Positions 15,597-23,360 of a stretch of 47,284 nt of DNA are shown one piece after another; within the stretch, counting starts at the first letter, position 1; every line of letters begins with the position of its first letter. The notes beneath the pieces are model-generated. The model was not told the DNA's origin, did no database searches, and was given only the letters and a program-made list of their open reading frames with translations. Origin of the DNA: Ereboglobus sp. (GTDB taxonomy: Bacteria; Verrucomicrobiota; Verrucomicrobiia; Opitutales; Opitutaceae); contig JARKRC010000030.1 of NCBI GenBank assembly GCA_029974595.1, forward strand, positions 1 through 47,284, in the 5' to 3' direction. Made by a program: the position numbers and the translations under genes.

Positions 15597-17081
15597 TTAA
15601 TGATGTGAATGCGCGTGGCCGTCGGCCTGCGGCGTCACGGCCTTGATTTCGGCCATCGGCATGATGGGGAGGAAGCGGATGAAAAGGAGGAAGAGCACGC
15701 TGAACACGCCGAACGTGCCGAAGAACGTGAAGATTTCCACGACCGACGGCGAATAGTAGCCCCAGCTCGACGGCAGAAAATCGCGGGCGAGCGAAGTGAC
15801 GATGATCACGAAGCGCTCGAACCACATGCCCACGTTGACAAAGATCGAGAGTATCCAGACGAGCGCGGTGTTCCGGCGGATCTTCTTGAACCAGAAGAGC
15901 TGCGGCGTGATCACGTTGCACGAAATCATGATCCAGTAAGCCCAGGCGTAGGGACCGAACGCGCGGTTGATGAAGGTGAAGCCTTCGTAGGGATTCGCGC
16001 CATACCACGCGATGAAGAACTCCATCGCGTAGGCGTAGCCCACGATGGTGCCGGTCGCCAGGGTGATTTTGCACATGCAGTCGATGTGATACTGCGTGAT
16101 GAGGTCTTCGAGTTTGAAGACGGCCCGCAGCGGAAGCATGAGCGTGAGCACCATGCCGAAGCCGGAGAAGATCGCGCCGGCGACGAAATACGGAGGAAAG
16201 ATCGTCGTATGCCAGCCGGGGAGCAGCGAGACGGCGAAGTCGAACGAAACGATGGTGTGCACCGAGAGCACGAGCGGCGTCGAAACGCCCGCGAGGATGA
16301 CGTAGGCCATCTCGTAATTGCTCCAGTGGCGGTTGCTGCCGCGCCAGCCCATCGCGAAAAGACCGTAGAACCAAGAGCGGATTTTTTTGCCCGCGTTGAA
16401 AAAGCGGTCGCGCAAGACGGCGAGATCGGGCACGAGGCCGACATACCAGAAGAGCACGGAAACGGTGCCGTAGGTGGAGACGGCAAACACGTCCCATTCG
16501 AGCGGCGAGCGGAAGTTCTGCCAGATGTAGTTCGAATTGGGAATCGGGAACAGGAACCACGCGAACCAGATGCGGCCAATGTGAAACACGGGGAAGATGG
16601 CCGCGCAGACGACGGCAAAAATCGTCATGGCCTCGGCGGCGCGGTTGATCGAGGTGCGCCACTTCTGGCGCAGCAGGCACAGAATCGCCGAGATGAGCGT
16701 GCCGGCGTGACCGATGCCGATCCAGAAGACGAAGTTCACGATGTCCCACGCCCAGTTGACGGGATTCGCATGCCCCCACACGCCGACGCCGGTCGAGACG
16801 AGGTAGATGAGGCCCATCACCGTCCATGATGCGACGAACGCAGCGGTGATAAAACAAACCCACCACCACGCAGGCGTCTTGCCTTCGATGATGCCGCAGA
16901 TCTTTTCGGTGATCCAGTTGAAGGAGCGACCGTGCTCGACGAGTGTCGCGCGCGGAAGACGGGCCGGGTTGACTTCGTCGAGGATGGCCGGACGCGGATG
17001 CTCGCTCGCATGATGAACATGCGCCGAATCGCGCGAACGCGGCGCGTCGTCGAAGGTGGCTGTGGTGGAGTCGGCGGACAT
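15597..17081 (-). CDS. actC: Alternative complex III quinol-oxidising membrane subunit ActC (NrfD/PsrC family)
   Basis: The 494-aa protein has about 10 TM helices of the NrfD/PsrC family and is expected to carry the menaquinol oxidation site facing ActB. Typical ActC features are a long charged N-terminus, '[29 protein letters not shown]', 'RLWFAWF'-type helices, the 'SRHWSNYE'-like '[12 protein letters not shown]' loop, '[23 protein letters not shown]' and a His-rich C-terminal tail (GHAHSHH). It is separated from actB by 113 bp holding a long inverted repeat, the largest gap inside the operon. Confidence 0.94.
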   Translation of the reverse strand: MSADSTTATFDDAPRSRDSAHVHHASEHPRPAILDEVNPARLPRATLVEHGRSFNWITEKICGIIEGKTPAWWWVCFITAAFVASWTVMGLIYLVSTGVGVWGHANPVNWAWDIVNFVFWIGIGHAGTLISAILCLLRQKWRTSINRAAEAMTIFAVVCAAIFPVFHIGRIWFAWFLFPIPNSNYIWQNFRSPLEWDVFAVSTYGTVSVLFWYVGLVPDLAVLRDRFFNAGKKIRSWFYGLFAMGWRGSNRHWSNYEMAYVILAGVSTPLVLSVHTIVSFDFAVSLLPGWHTTIFPPYFVAGAIFSGFGMVLTLMLPLRAVFKLEDLITQYHIDCMCKITLATGTIVGYAYAMEFFIAWYGANPYEGFTFINRAFGPYAWAYWIMISCNVITPQLFWFKKIRRNTALVWILSIFVNVGMWFERFVIIVTSLARDFLPSSWGYYSPSVVEIFTFFGTFGVFSVLFLLFIRFLPIMPMAEIKAVTPQADGHAHSHH

Positions 17082-17087
17082 TTCTGG

Positions 17088-17208
17088 GAATTAAGATTTA
17101 AGAATTAAGATTTAAGAAGTGTCGGAACTTCGGCTGGGAATGGTTGCAAGCTGGCGCGCACATGGGAGCGGTTTGGTTTCTCAACTCTTAATTCCTAACT
17201 CTTAATTT
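17088..17208. repeat. Intra-operon inverted repeat between actB and actC made of AATTAAGA words
   Basis: A 14-bp unit, gaattaagatttaa, is tandemly repeated at 17088-17101 and 17102-17115. The inverted arm at 17183-17208 pairs with it over about 24 bp (two T/G variations per arm and one A/G). The arm includes the actB stop codon, so the last ActB codons (EIKS, stop) are encoded by repeat DNA. In the mRNA the arms would fold into a long AU-rich hairpin with a loop of about 67 bases. It may shape transcript processing. No terminator T tract ends it. Confidence 0.6.
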
Positions 17209-20200
17209 CGCTATGATGCGCGGGATGGTTCTTGTTGTTGTATTCCTGGCGGCTGAAGGGCAGCGGGACATAGTCCGGCATTTTCGGATTCGGATTGCGG
17301 AGGCGTCCGAGATACGTGGTGCGCGGGCGGATGTTGAGATAGCCGAGGAGCGAATAGTTTTGATCGAGGGCGCGGGCCTTCGACACGGCGCTGTTGGGAT
17401 CGGAGATGTCGCCGAAGACAATGGCGCCGGCCGGGCAGGCTTGCTCGCAGGCGACCTTGATCGTGCCGTCGGGAACCTTGACGTTGCCGGAATCGCGCGC
17501 GGCGGCCTTTTGCCTGATCTTGGCCTGCTGGATGCGCTGGACGCAGTAGGTGCATTTTTCCATGACGCCGCGCATGCGCACGGTGACGTCGGGATTCTTG
17601 CCCATCTTGACCAGTTCGGGCATGCCGCCCGGGCCGAGGGGGCCGAGGTAGAGGCTGTCGAGCTGGCGTTTGTTCCAATCGAAGAAATTGAAACGGCGAA
17701 CCTTATACGGACAGTTGTTCGCGCAATACCGCGTGCCGATGCAGCGGTTGTAAGCCATCGCGTTGAGACCTTCCTCGTCGTGCACGGTGGCGTTCACGGG
17801 GCAGACGGTTTCGCAGGGCGCGGTTTCGCATTGCGCGCAGGCGACGGGTTGAAGCGAGACTTGCGGATCCTCGGGAAGGCCGCGGTTGCCCGCGCCGAAT
17901 CCGAACGCGCCGGAGTCGGCCTTGCCGTCGGAATAATAGCGGTCGAGGCGAATCCAGTGCATCTCGCGTCCGCGCAGAACCTGATCCTTGCCCACAATGG
18001 GAATGTTGTTCTCGGCTTGGCATGCGATGACGCAGGCCGTGCAGCCGATGCAGGTGTTCAGGTCGATGACCATGCCCCATTGATGCTCGCCGGTGAAAGC
18101 GGGCAGTTTATAGAGCGAGCCGCCGCGCGGGAGTTCGCGGGCGCGTTTCGCGTTGAGCGCGGCGCGTTCGGCGGGAGTGAGCTTCGCGTCATCGGCGGGC
18201 GAATTGCCTTCCCCGTAAACCGGAGGCGAATGCGATTCCATGCCGATGTTGGCGACGTAGGCGGGATCTTTTTTGTATTCGTCGAGATTGGCCTCGCGGA
18301 TGAGGTCGCGGCCTTCCATCGACCAGTGTTCCTGCGTGTTGGCGAGTTTGTAGCGCTCGCCGGTGATTTTGATGGTCGCGCCAGTGACGACATGGGGCGC
18401 GTCGGAAGTGCGGATCGCGTAGGCATTGTAGCCAGTGTTGCGCGCGACGCGTCCCTCGAAGGCGCGTCCGTAACCGAGCGGGAGGATGACGGTGTAGTTG
18501 GCGAGGCCGGGCTGGATGTGCACGGGGCCGCGAAGGGTGCGGCCATTGACGGTGATCTCGGCGACGCGGGCGATTTCCTTGCCGATGTTGAATTCGCCTT
18601 CCTCGGTGCGGGCGACCTGGATGACTCCGTCGGCCTTGGGCGCGATGCCGAGTTCCTTGGCGAGGCGCGGACTGACCAGGATCGGATTGTCCCACGAGAT
18701 TTTTGTCATGGCCTCGGGGCACTCTTGCAGCCAGCCGTTGTTGGCGAAACGTCCGTCGTCGATCTTGGTGTCGGCAACAAAACGGACTTCGAGATTCTGG
18801 GCGGAAAACGTCTTCGCTTCGAACGACGCTTGCTGGCGATTCGCGGAGAATGGCGGAGGACACGGCTTGTATGCGCTGCCTTCGAGCACGCCGTCGTGGA
18901 GGAATTTGCGGAAAACGCGCCCGGCATCGGCATCCGTCGCGCCGGCAATGGCGGTGATGGTGCGGCGGACGAGGGCATAGGCGTCGGTTGTATCCAAAGA
19001 AAGGATACGGGCGAGAATTTCGATTTCGGCGCGCCCGTCGAAAAGCGGCAGAATCATGGGCTGCACGGGCACGATGACGCCGTCGGCGGCACGCGCGTCG
19101 CCCCAGGATTCGAGATAGTGCGCGGCGGCGATGTGCGTGAGCGTGGCGGCGGCTCCGGCAACCGTGGTCTCGTCCGCATAATAACCGAGGCGGACGACCT
19201 CGGAAACGGACTTCTGGAGCGCGGGCCAGTCGAGATCGGCGGGCGCGTTGTAGGCGGGATTGCCGTTGAGGATGACGAGTGTCTTGACGCCGCCGGATTT
19301 AATTGCGGCAGCAATATCGGTGATGCTTGCGACGTCCGCGGCATCGGGAACGGAAACGTAGTCGAATGTCTTGCCGGCATTGCCGAGCGCGGCGTTCAGT
19401 TCATCGACGATGTCGTGGACAGCACGCGGTTGATCGGCGCCCGCGAGGATGAGGGACGCGCTCTTGTTTTCGACAAGGTCGGCGGCGCAGGCATCGAGCC
19501 ATTTTTGCTGGTCTGAAGTGAGACCGCTTCCGCCGAAGCTCCGTCCGGTTATCTTGGTCGCAAGCGCGGCGGCGCACGCGCCGATATTGCTGCTTTCGAG
19601 ACGGAGACGATGATCGGCCATGCCGCCGGTGAGCGTGAAATTGCTTTCCACGCTGTAGAGGCGGTTCATGTCGGACGCCTTACCGGTGACGCGGCGCGCT
19701 TTCGCAAAATCGCGCGCGTGCGCGATGGCGTTTGCGCCGGTGTGCAGGAAATCGGAATCGAGCGAGAGAATGCGTTTCGCCTTGGCGAAATGATAGACGC
19801 GCTTCGTGCTCTTGGCGGAAGGCGCTTCGTCCAAAACCGGCTCGTATTCAGCCCAGATCGCCCTCGGGAATTTTTTGCGGAGTTGGGCAACGAGAGCGGC
19901 GCGGGTGGGCGAAGAGGATTCCTCGGCGAGGAAGGCGAGCCCGTCGCCGTTTGTAACGGCGTAGGCGGCACCGATGGCGGCGAGTTTGTCCTCCAATGCC
20001 GCGGCGGATATGGCGGCGCCGTCGGTGGTGTGCTCGATGGCGCGGTCGGGGTCGTAGAGGTCGAGGACGCTGGCTTGGACGATGGCGTTCGTCGCGCCGC
20101 CGTAGGGAGCGTAGGTGGGATTGCCTTCGATTTTGGTGGGGCGGCCCTGATGCGTTTCGGCGAGAATGGGAATCGCGGCGCGGCGGAGGGGCATAGCGCT

Positions 20201-20515
20201 GGCAAAGTAGGAGGGCATGCCGGGGATGATGCCTTCGACGGATTTGCCGTAGGGGAGGATGTTTTTCTCGGGACGGCGGCAGCCGGCGGCCAGTCCCACG
20301 CCGCCGAGCGCGAAGGATGCGGCCATGAGTTTCAGGAAGTTGCGGCGGTCAACGCCTTCGAGGGTGGAGGCTTCGTCGGGGAATTCGCGGGCGAGTTTTT
20401 CCTTGAACGCGGGTGTCTCGATGAGGTCGTCGAGGCTGCGCCAGTAGCGGCGGCCGCTGGCGGGTTCGGTGTCGGCGGCTGCTTGTTGCTCGGGGGAAAG
20501 TGGTGTGCGTTTCAT
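17195..20515 (-). CDS. actB: Alternative complex III large iron-sulfur subunit ActB
   Basis: The 1106-aa protein is a fusion of a molybdopterin-oxidoreductase-like domain (about 90-780, not expected to bind Mo in ACIII) and an NrfC/PsrB-like ferredoxin domain (about 800-1080). A twin-arginine signal (RRNFLKLMAASFA, 57-69) lies inside an N-terminal extension with the 'RYWRSLDDL' block usual for ActB. Cluster motifs are CIGCTACVIAC (about 820-830), CAQCETAPCETVC (about 890-902), CIGTRYCANNC (about 923-933) and CTYC ... CEQAC (about 985-1028). The missing Cys in CIGT points to one [3Fe-4S] and three [4Fe-4S] clusters, as in purified ACIII. It is exported by Tat. Confidence 0.95.
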   Translation of the reverse strand: MKRTPLSPEQQAAADTEPASGRRYWRSLDDLIETPAFKEKLAREFPDEASTLEGVDRRNFLKLMAASFALGGVGLAAGCRRPEKNILPYGKSVEGIIPGMPSYFASAMPLRRAAIPILAETHQGRPTKIEGNPTYAPYGGATNAIVQASVLDLYDPDRAIEHTTDGAAISAAALEDKLAAIGAAYAVTNGDGLAFLAEESSSPTRAALVAQLRKKFPRAIWAEYEPVLDEAPSAKSTKRVYHFAKAKRILSLDSDFLHTGANAIAHARDFAKARRVTGKASDMNRLYSVESNFTLTGGMADHRLRLESSNIGACAAALATKITGRSFGGSGLTSDQQKWLDACAADLVENKSASLILAGADQPRAVHDIVDELNAALGNAGKTFDYVSVPDAADVASITDIAAAIKSGGVKTLVILNGNPAYNAPADLDWPALQKSVSEVVRLGYYADETTVAGAAATLTHIAAAHYLESWGDARAADGVIVPVQPMILPLFDGRAEIEILARILSLDTTDAYALVRRTITAIAGATDADAGRVFRKFLHDGVLEGSAYKPCPPPFSANRQQASFEAKTFSAQNLEVRFVADTKIDDGRFANNGWLQECPEAMTKISWDNPILVSPRLAKELGIAPKADGVIQVARTEEGEFNIGKEIARVAEITVNGRTLRGPVHIQPGLANYTVILPLGYGRAFEGRVARNTGYNAYAIRTSDAPHVVTGATIKITGERYKLANTQEHWSMEGRDLIREANLDEYKKDPAYVANIGMESHSPPVYGEGNSPADDAKLTPAERAALNAKRARELPRGGSLYKLPAFTGEHQWGMVIDLNTCIGCTACVIACQAENNIPIVGKDQVLRGREMHWIRLDRYYSDGKADSGAFGFGAGNRGLPEDPQVSLQPVACAQCETAPCETVCPVNATVHDEEGLNAMAYNRCIGTRYCANNCPYKVRRFNFFDWNKRQLDSLYLGPLGPGGMPELVKMGKNPDVTVRMRGVMEKCTYCVQRIQQAKIRQKAAARDSGNVKVPDGTIKVACEQACPAGAIVFGDISDPNSAVSKARALDQNYSLLGYLNIRPRTTYLGRLRNPNPKMPDYVPLPFSRQEYNNKNHPAHHSEIKS

Positions 20516-20547
20516 CTGCGGTCTTCAGCGGGCGTTCTTGAAAAGGT

Positions 20548-21201
20548 TTAACGGTGGCAGCCAGTGCAGCTTTGCGGAGGGGCGATCTTGTTCCTGGCGA
20601 TAAAGTCGGCGGCCCATTTATCGTGCTCGGCCATTTGCGCGGGCGTCCAGTTGAGGTCGGTGATCTTGTCGAGGGGACGGAGTCTCGGCGCGGGGTCGCG
20701 GTGGCAATCGAGGCAGAAGCCCATGCTGAGCGATTTTTCGTGGCGCACGGTTTCCATTTCGTTGACCTGGCCGTGGCACTCGACGCAGGAAACGCCGCGG
20801 TTGATGTGGACGGAGTGGTTGAAATAAACGTAATCGGGGACTTGGTGGATTTGTATCCAGGGGACGGGGTTGCCGGATTCGTAACTGGCGCGCACCGGGG
20901 CGAGGAGCGGCGAGTCGGCTTTGATCTGGTTGTGGCAGTTCATGCACGTCTGCGACGTGGGAATGTTTGCGAAGCCGGTTTTTTCGACATTGCTGTGGCA
21001 GTAGCGGCAATTGATGCCGAGCTGGCCGTTGTGGAGCGCGTGCGAAAAGGGCACGGGTTGCACGGGCGCGTAGCCGACGCGGGTGTATTCGGGCGTGGCG
21101 TAGTAGGTGGTCGCGGCAGTGACGACGGCGGCAAACACAATAAGAAAGATGATGATCTGAAGCGGGAGCTTGTTGGCCGACTTGGGGAAGAGTTGAGACA
21201 T
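20548..21201 (-). CDS. actA: Alternative complex III pentaheme cytochrome subunit ActA
   Basis: This 217-aa protein has one N-terminal TM helix (about 13-32) and five CXXCH heme-binding motifs at residues 65-69 (CRYCH), 86-90 (CMNCH), 139-143 (CVECH), 163-167 (CLDCH) and 212-216 (CTGCH). Scattered His residues (H54, H57, H119, H129, H132) can provide the distal ligands. Five hemes, the anchor and the place before actB identify ActA. It sits on the periplasmic face and passes electrons from ActB toward ActE. It is the first recognised subunit gene of the operon, 32 bp before actB. Confidence 0.95.
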   Translation of the reverse strand: MSQLFPKSANKLPLQIIIFLIVFAAVVTAATTYYATPEYTRVGYAPVQPVPFSHALHNGQLGINCRYCHSNVEKTGFANIPTSQTCMNCHNQIKADSPLLAPVRASYESGNPVPWIQIHQVPDYVYFNHSVHINRGVSCVECHGQVNEMETVRHEKSLSMGFCLDCHRDPAPRLRPLDKITDLNWTPAQMAEHDKWAADFIARNKIAPPQSCTGCHR

Positions 21202-21254
21202 GGGTGAATACGGATTGCGGGCTGTGGATTTTCAGGAGGCGGAAGGCCTGAAAA

Positions 21255-21449
21255 TCAGATCGCGTCGGTGCGGGCGACGGAACGGGCGTCGTTTCGAATT
21301 TCGAAAGGTTTCTCTCGCGCGTCCGGAGGGCGCGTCGCCCCTGCAGGCCTGACGGCTGCTGCGAGGGCAGGCAAGGTGCCGGCTGCCACGCCGAGACCAA
21401 AGAGTTTTTCGATAAAGTTTTTTCTGGAATGCTTATGCTGGGCGCTCAC
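21255..21449 (-). CDS. Possible 64-aa peptide with a Tat-like leader, upstream of actA
   Basis: A GTG at 21449 is preceded by ttggagc at a suitable distance, a rare readable ribosome site here. It opens a frame of 64 residues: SAQHKHSRKNFIEKLFGLGV, then AAGTLPALAAA, then a Pro/Arg/Asp-rich tail. 'SRKNFIEK' followed by an Ala/Gly-rich helix resembles a Tat signal with one Arg changed to Lys. Extension to a TTG at 21485 is possible. The second half falls in GC-rich DNA that looks like repeat sequence (gggcgacgcgccc on the minus strand), so it may be a gene remnant or a leader peptide. No homologue comes to mind. Confidence 0.35.
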   Translation of the reverse strand: MSAQHKHSRKNFIEKLFGLGVAAGTLPALAAAVRPAGATRPPDAREKPFEIRNDARSVARTDAI

Positions 21450-21559
21450 GTCTGCTCCAAAGTTAATGACAGGGATCGGAGGCAACCCTCATGCCTATTC
21501 AATGCAAATCCAAAAACAGGCTTGGATGATGAACAGTCATGTGGGTTGAACTGGGTTGA

Positions 21560-21596
21560 TCTATTGTTACGAAAACTAATAGTGTCAATTAGTTTT
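21560..21596 (-). promoter_or_regulatory. Putative promoter and operator of the act-cco operon
   Basis: A perfect 9-bp inverted repeat (aaaactaat 21572-21580, attagtttt 21588-21596) is separated by 7 bases. On the minus strand a consensus TTGACA (21588-21583) starts at its inner edge. Seventeen bases downstream lies the AT-rich aataga (21565-21560), a weak -10. Overlap of an operator-like repeat with the -35 suggests a repressor or an oxygen- or redox-responsive regulator. The surrounding 21480-21640 is much more AT-rich than the genes. The regulator is unknown. Confidence 0.45.
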
Positions 21597-21635
21597 ACAG
21601 CAATTCAATGATTTTTGGTGTCTTACGTTTGAACG

Positions 21636-21663
21636 CAAAAAAGGCACTTCAACCGAAGTGCCT
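21636..21663 (-). terminator. Intrinsic terminator of the 225-aa protein gene
   Basis: On the minus strand a perfect 9-bp stem (aggcacttc/gaagtgcct, 21642-21663) with the tetraloop ggtt is followed by a run of T (complement of 21636-21641). It lies 53 bp beyond the stop of the gene at 21716. It separates that gene from the act-cco promoter. Confidence 0.85.
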
Positions 21664-21715
21664 GCCGCGTGGAAACGTAGTGACGTCGAAATGGAGCTCA
21701 TTGTGCAAAAGCAAT

Positions 21716-22393
21716 TTACTGGCTGCTTACAAATTTCCAATTAGCCACTTTCGCTGGATTATACATGAGGCCGATGTTCGCCTCGTTGTAGGTGCCCGCA
21801 TCGACCTCGTAGGTGTAGATGAGGCTCGTTTTTTCGCTGGCGCAAAAGAGGTAATGGCGTCCGGTGGATGAATCGTAATACTTGTTACGAACAATGGCCA
21901 TGCCTTGAATCGGGCTGCCGGATATGCCGGCGGAGGCAACGGAGGGGCGGGTTGGCGCGCTGAGAATGGGCGCCGGGGTCGCGGCAACCGGCGTCCTTGG
22001 AGCGGCGGTTACGGAAGGGCGTCTGGTCGTTGTGGCGCCCGTCGGAGCGGTAGCGGCGCGACGAGTGGTCTCGAAGGGCGCGGCATGTTGCTGCACTGGT
22101 TGCTCGCCAGTCGTCGCGGCGGCGGATTGGGACTGTGTCGTTTGGGGCGCAGGCTCCGGTGGCATTGTGAAGCTCACGGTGGGGATGGGAGCGTAACTGA
22201 CGGGGAGCGCCGGATATGGCGCAGGGGGAGGCGGCATACCGGAGGTTTGCGATCCGGCGATTTGCGGTCCGGTGGATTGGGGCGCCGGGCCAGGCGACAT
22301 TACTTTCCAGAGCAGCCAGCCTGCCAGGAGCAAGAGCAATAAGAGCACGATGAGATAGATCGTGTTATTTTTGCCGTTTTTGCGGGTCGCCAT
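21716..22393 (-). CDS. Membrane-anchored proline-rich protein of unknown function
   Basis: The 225-aa protein has a short basic N-terminus (MATRKNGKNN), one strong TM helix (about 11-30) and a long Pro/Ala/Thr/Gln-rich disordered stretch (about 33-155). A compact C-terminal domain of about 70 residues includes 'MAIVRNKYYDSSTGRHYLFC' and 'SLIYTYEVDAGTYNEANIG'. Anchor, Pro-rich spacer and small terminal domain suggest a periplasm-spanning or peptidoglycan-crossing protein. No family is recognised. It has its own terminator (21636-21663) and starts 52 bp after the terminator of the porin gene, so it is probably monocistronic. Confidence 0.75.
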   Translation of the reverse strand: MATRKNGKNNTIYLIVLLLLLLLAGWLLWKVMSPGPAPQSTGPQIAGSQTSGMPPPPAPYPALPVSYAPIPTVSFTMPPEPAPQTTQSQSAAATTGEQPVQQHAAPFETTRRAATAPTGATTTRRPSVTAAPRTPVAATPAPILSAPTRPSVASAGISGSPIQGMAIVRNKYYDSSTGRHYLFCASEKTSLIYTYEVDAGTYNEANIGLMYNPAKVANWKFVSSQ

Positions 22394-22444
22394 TTTCGTT
22401 TTCCTGGTGCGAAGCAGCTATCTTGGATTCAGTTGGTATTTTGG

Positions 22445-22488
22445 AAAAAAAGCGGGGCCGCGCTTGTTTGGACAAGCACCGGCCCCGC
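22445..22488 (-). terminator. Intrinsic terminator of the porin gene
   Basis: On the minus strand, gcggggccg (complement of 22480-22488) pairs perfectly with cggccccgc (complement of 22452-22460). An internal cttgt/acaag extension lies in the loop, and T7 follows (complement of 22445-22451). It starts 12 bp after the porin stop codon. The strong GC stem and long T tract make this the clearest terminator in the window. Confidence 0.9.
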
Positions 22489-22499
22489 GTCGAAATACC

Positions 22500-23258
22500 T
22501 TACCACTTGAGGCCAATGCCAGCGTAACCGTAAAGGTTGTCGCTGCCATCGCGGTAACCGTTCACCATCTCCTTGCGATTGATGGTGTCGCCGTAATGGA
22601 TGCCGATCGTGGCGCGGAGGCTCTTGGTGAACCAGACGCTGGTGGAGATCGTGGCGCCGTAGTAACTGTAGCTGTCCTTGACGCTGGATCCGGCGAGATC
22701 CGGAAACTGGTCGCGAATGCTGCTGGTGCCCACATAGAGGCTGAGGTCAAACGATGCCGGGAATTGCTCGATATTGAAGGGAATGCGATATCCGGTCGCG
22801 GCTTCGAAGGTGAGATCCTGCGTGCGGACGTCGTAATAGGCGGTGACGCTAGCGCCCCAGTTTTCCAGGATTTCACGGTTCGCGCTCACATAAACTTCGT
22901 AGGTGTAGTCGGTCTGGTTCTGGTTCGCTTCGGGATAGAAGTAGCCGGTGAGACCGCCGGTGAATTGGAAGCCTTGCCAGTGGTATTTGTAACCGCCGTA
23001 AAGGTCGAATTCGAAGTCGCGTTCGGAGGAGAATGGCTGGTTGGCCCAGCCGCCGACGAAGAAGCCGTCCTGGCCTGCGACGGGATTAAACTCGATGTTG
23101 GCCTGGATGGATTCGCCGGCTTTCTTGTCGCCGCGAAAAACATAACGGGTCGCATAGCGAACCTCAGCGGAGCCTTCCCAATCGGAAGCGGCTTGGGTGC
23201 TGACCGTGGAGATGCCGACGGCAGCGGTGATAAGTGCAAGTGCAGTTCTTAGTTTCAT
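22500..23258 (-). CDS. Outer-membrane beta-barrel protein, TorF-like putative porin
   Basis: The 252-aa protein starts at the ATG at 23258, which gives a clean signal peptide (MKLRTALALITAAVGISTVS, cleavage after TQA). A longer frame upstream has no signal peptide. 'EVRYATRYVFRGDKKAGESI' at the mature N-terminus is typical of the TorF/TIGR02001 putative porin family. The rest is alternating aromatic beta strands (FDLYGGYKYHW, TYEVYVSANRE, SYSYYGATISTSVWF) and ends in a Trp (YAGIGLKW), the usual C-terminal BAM signal being an aromatic residue. It should be a small outer-membrane barrel of about 12-14 strands. Its substrate is unknown. Confidence 0.82.
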   Translation of the reverse strand: MKLRTALALITAAVGISTVSTQAASDWEGSAEVRYATRYVFRGDKKAGESIQANIEFNPVAGQDGFFVGGWANQPFSSERDFEFDLYGGYKYHWQGFQFTGGLTGYFYPEANQNQTDYTYEVYVSANREILENWGASVTAYYDVRTQDLTFEAATGYRIPFNIEQFPASFDLSLYVGTSSIRDQFPDLAGSSVKDSYSYYGATISTSVWFTKSLRATIGIHYGDTINRKEMVNGYRDGSDNLYGYAGIGLKW

Positions 23259-23293
23259 ATTGGTGTGGTTTTGTCTAAAAGACCGAGGGGTAT

Positions 23294-23341
23294 CCGAAAG
23301 GCCGCCCGTCGTCCCTTTTGGCTGACAGGCGACCTTCGGAT
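23294..23341. repeat. Hairpin between the OmcB-like gene and the porin gene
   Basis: Arms tccgaaaggc...cgcc and ggcg...ccttcgga pair over about 12 bp, with one bulged A and short internal mismatches. The loop is about 22 bases. There is no T tract on either side. It lies in the 102-bp gap between two minus-strand envelope genes and could be a weak terminator, a processing site or a 5'-UTR element of the porin mRNA. Confidence 0.4.
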
Positions 23342-23360
23342 GCTGTTCCATAGTTTATGG

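Noticed and set aside
17213-19516. 767-aa open frame opposite actB
   Set aside because: It is antisense to the iron-sulfur and molybdopterin-like domains of ActB. No domain, signal or start context supports it.
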